In this document: positions 62,431-64,000 of the stretch, piece after piece
How the letters are laid out: each line of letters begins with the position of its first letter
How positions within the stretch are numbered: the first letter of the stretch is position 1
Assembly: GCA_028023455.1 (NCBI GenBank)
Contig: JAQFVV010000030.1
Span: forward strand, 3,058,501 to 3,122,500
DNA length: 64,000 bases
Source: Epiperipatus broadwayi
Taxonomy: Eukaryota; Onychophora; Udeonychophora; Euonychophora; Peripatidae
Direction of reading: 5' to 3'
Position numbers and translations under genes: made by a program
Notes under the pieces: model-generated
Database searches by the model: none
Told to the model about the DNA's origin: nothing
Seen by the model: only the letters and a program-made list of their open reading frames with translations

Positions 62431-64000
62431 TACATACTGTATTTACCAAAAGTATAATCATTAATTGGTCATATTACTATATTAGTTAGAGTAATAAATC
62501 TATTAATCATTATCTATATAAATATGATTGATGTTCCTAAATCAATATTATTAAATTGTTGATTAATTTTGTTATTAGAAAGACCACTGCAAATGTTACT
62601 ATAGATATAACATTAAACTAGCATACTACTATTTACAAAATTAAAAAAATTTTGCTCAGATCAAGAACCCAAACCTCTTTTGAGATCCAGGGAGTTTACA
62701 AATTATATGCAAAGCCTCTTATGTGAATGTGAATAATTATCAAGAAGTCCCATCATTTTCAATAATCTTTTATGTTATGCATACCAGTCACATTTTTTTT
62801 TAAAACTAAGACCTTATACAGATGTGACATTTCTAGCAATAAAATGCGATAAAGACTTTTAAGAGAACATAGATGAAAAGATTTAACACCCATTAATCAA
62901 AATAACCATTAAATTTATATCACATTATTCACTTAATATTACCCCTCCCTACCTATAACTTTTTAAAAACTATTTGTTGATTGTGTAGGGATATAATTAA
63001 GTTGCACATGTTATTGATTGTTGTTGTTTAAAATAACAATTGTCATTCGTGATGGCAAATGCAATCCAGCAGAAATACCAGTACAATATTATTATAAATG
63101 CAATTTATCCCACTTACTTTGAACACTTTTTAGCAAAAAAAACTTTCCATTATTGAATATATATATTTCCATTTATATAAGACATTGCAACAAAATAAAA
63201 GAAGTAGTGAATTTGGTACAATATTATTACTAATGACACAGATGAAAACAGAATTTATATGGAAATATTTAACAAGTGGAGTTTCTATGTTTTTATTCTC
63301 AGTTATCATCTTATTAAGGCAGCAGTCAATCAAGATTAGCTACTTAGGGTTGCATTCAAAATTTTCACTATATTTATGAAAACTGTCTTATTAAATTAGT
63401 TTATTGGGCCTTTAATTTTTTATTCAAATATCAAGAAAAATATGCAAAGTTTTAAAAAAGGTCTTTTCAATTTGCAGCAGCACATTAGTTTGACATAAAA
63501 ATATGTTTGGACAAAAATCCAAAGGTATTATGATTGTAAGCCTTCATTGTGGTATTTAAAATAGTATGAAGTTATTAAGTGTTTGGTTATAGGATCTGAA
63601 CTCAGTTAATCATTTTTTAAGCATAAACAAATGCTTTGTCTAAATGTTGTTTTATTGTTATTAATATTAAAAATGATAAAATGTCAAGATAATAAAAAGT
63701 ATAGAACTAGTGACTACTAACAAAGCTCAATTATTTAAGACAAAAGAGAATCAACACCCATAAAAAAATAGATATTTACTATGTATTGTTATTTTTTATT
63801 TTATGAAAAGTATTTATTGTATTAAATTAAATTTTAAAAAAATGTACAGTAATATTTATTGAAATTATTTATTATTATTGTTATTTATAAAAAAAAATGG
63901 TGCTTGTATTATAGCTAAAGACGCCGTTGGATGGCATCATTTTCACGCTAAAACTATAAAATATGAACATTCACGGGCCATTGATTTTAATAATTTTTCT
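62431..64000. other. AT-rich DNA, no gene recognised
   Basis: Overlapping frames on both strands near 63.13-63.38 kb have no domain. The last 100 bases hold a slightly GC-richer stretch (AAGACGCCGTTGGATGGC) that cannot be assigned. Confidence 0.45.

Noticed and set aside
63130-63379. Overlapping 64-67-codon frames on both strands
   Set aside because: No domain, no splice or promoter signal; expected by chance in this composition.

Overview
The window looks like intergenic DNA from an AT-rich animal genome, probably an invertebrate. By eye roughly three quarters of the bases are A or T. Repeats that can be recognised are RTE-type, L1/Tx1-like and a third class of non-LTR retrotransposon, Gypsy-type LTR elements, a Penelope-like element with a GIY-YIG domain, hAT and TA-targeting DNA transposons, tRNA-derived SINEs, and very long ATCT and ATT microsatellites. 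This mix is metazoan, but I cannot name a phylum from it. I found no host protein-coding gene, no rRNA and no functional tRNA. Most long open frames are microsatellite artefacts or transposon remains.

Layout. 0-3.3 kb: an RTE 3' end, two long palindromes with a hammerhead-like motif in the loop, a head-to-head pair of SINEs, and an 80-bp perfect palindrome. 3.7-9.8 kb: a SINE, then a decayed Gypsy-type LTR retrotransposon on the minus strand. One LTR carries a TA-flanked MITE and the other a GC-richer foldback; the second LTR serves as the empty site for the MITE. 11.4-19.5 kb: an hAT-type MITE, three short SINEs, a solo LTR with a 5-bp target duplication, and a diverged foldback element. 20-30 kb: microsatellites, a second copy of the TA-flanked MITE, a decayed LINE, palindromes and an hAT transposase fossil. 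29.7-33 kb: three copies of one terminal-inverted-repeat family, one of them splitting an RTE LINE. 37-41.6 kb: an RTE LINE split by AAT repeats that bracket a much younger L1/Tx1-like LINE. 43-49.4 kb: two large foldbacks, another L1/Tx1-like 3' end, an inverted pair of Penelope-like 3' ends, and an hAT MITE with an exact 8-bp target duplication. 50-55 kb: tRNA-Gly-type SINEs and a decayed plus-strand Gypsy element interrupted by a SINE. 56-64 kb: a 750-bp ATCT array, an RTE fragment, a palindrome, a second LTR of the 16.9-kb family and an L1/Tx1-like fragment.

Nothing here works together as a host pathway. The main biological content is layered transposition, which can be ordered in time from nested insertions and target duplications. 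Coordinates of degenerate elements are approximate to about 10-30 bases unless a target duplication fixes them.
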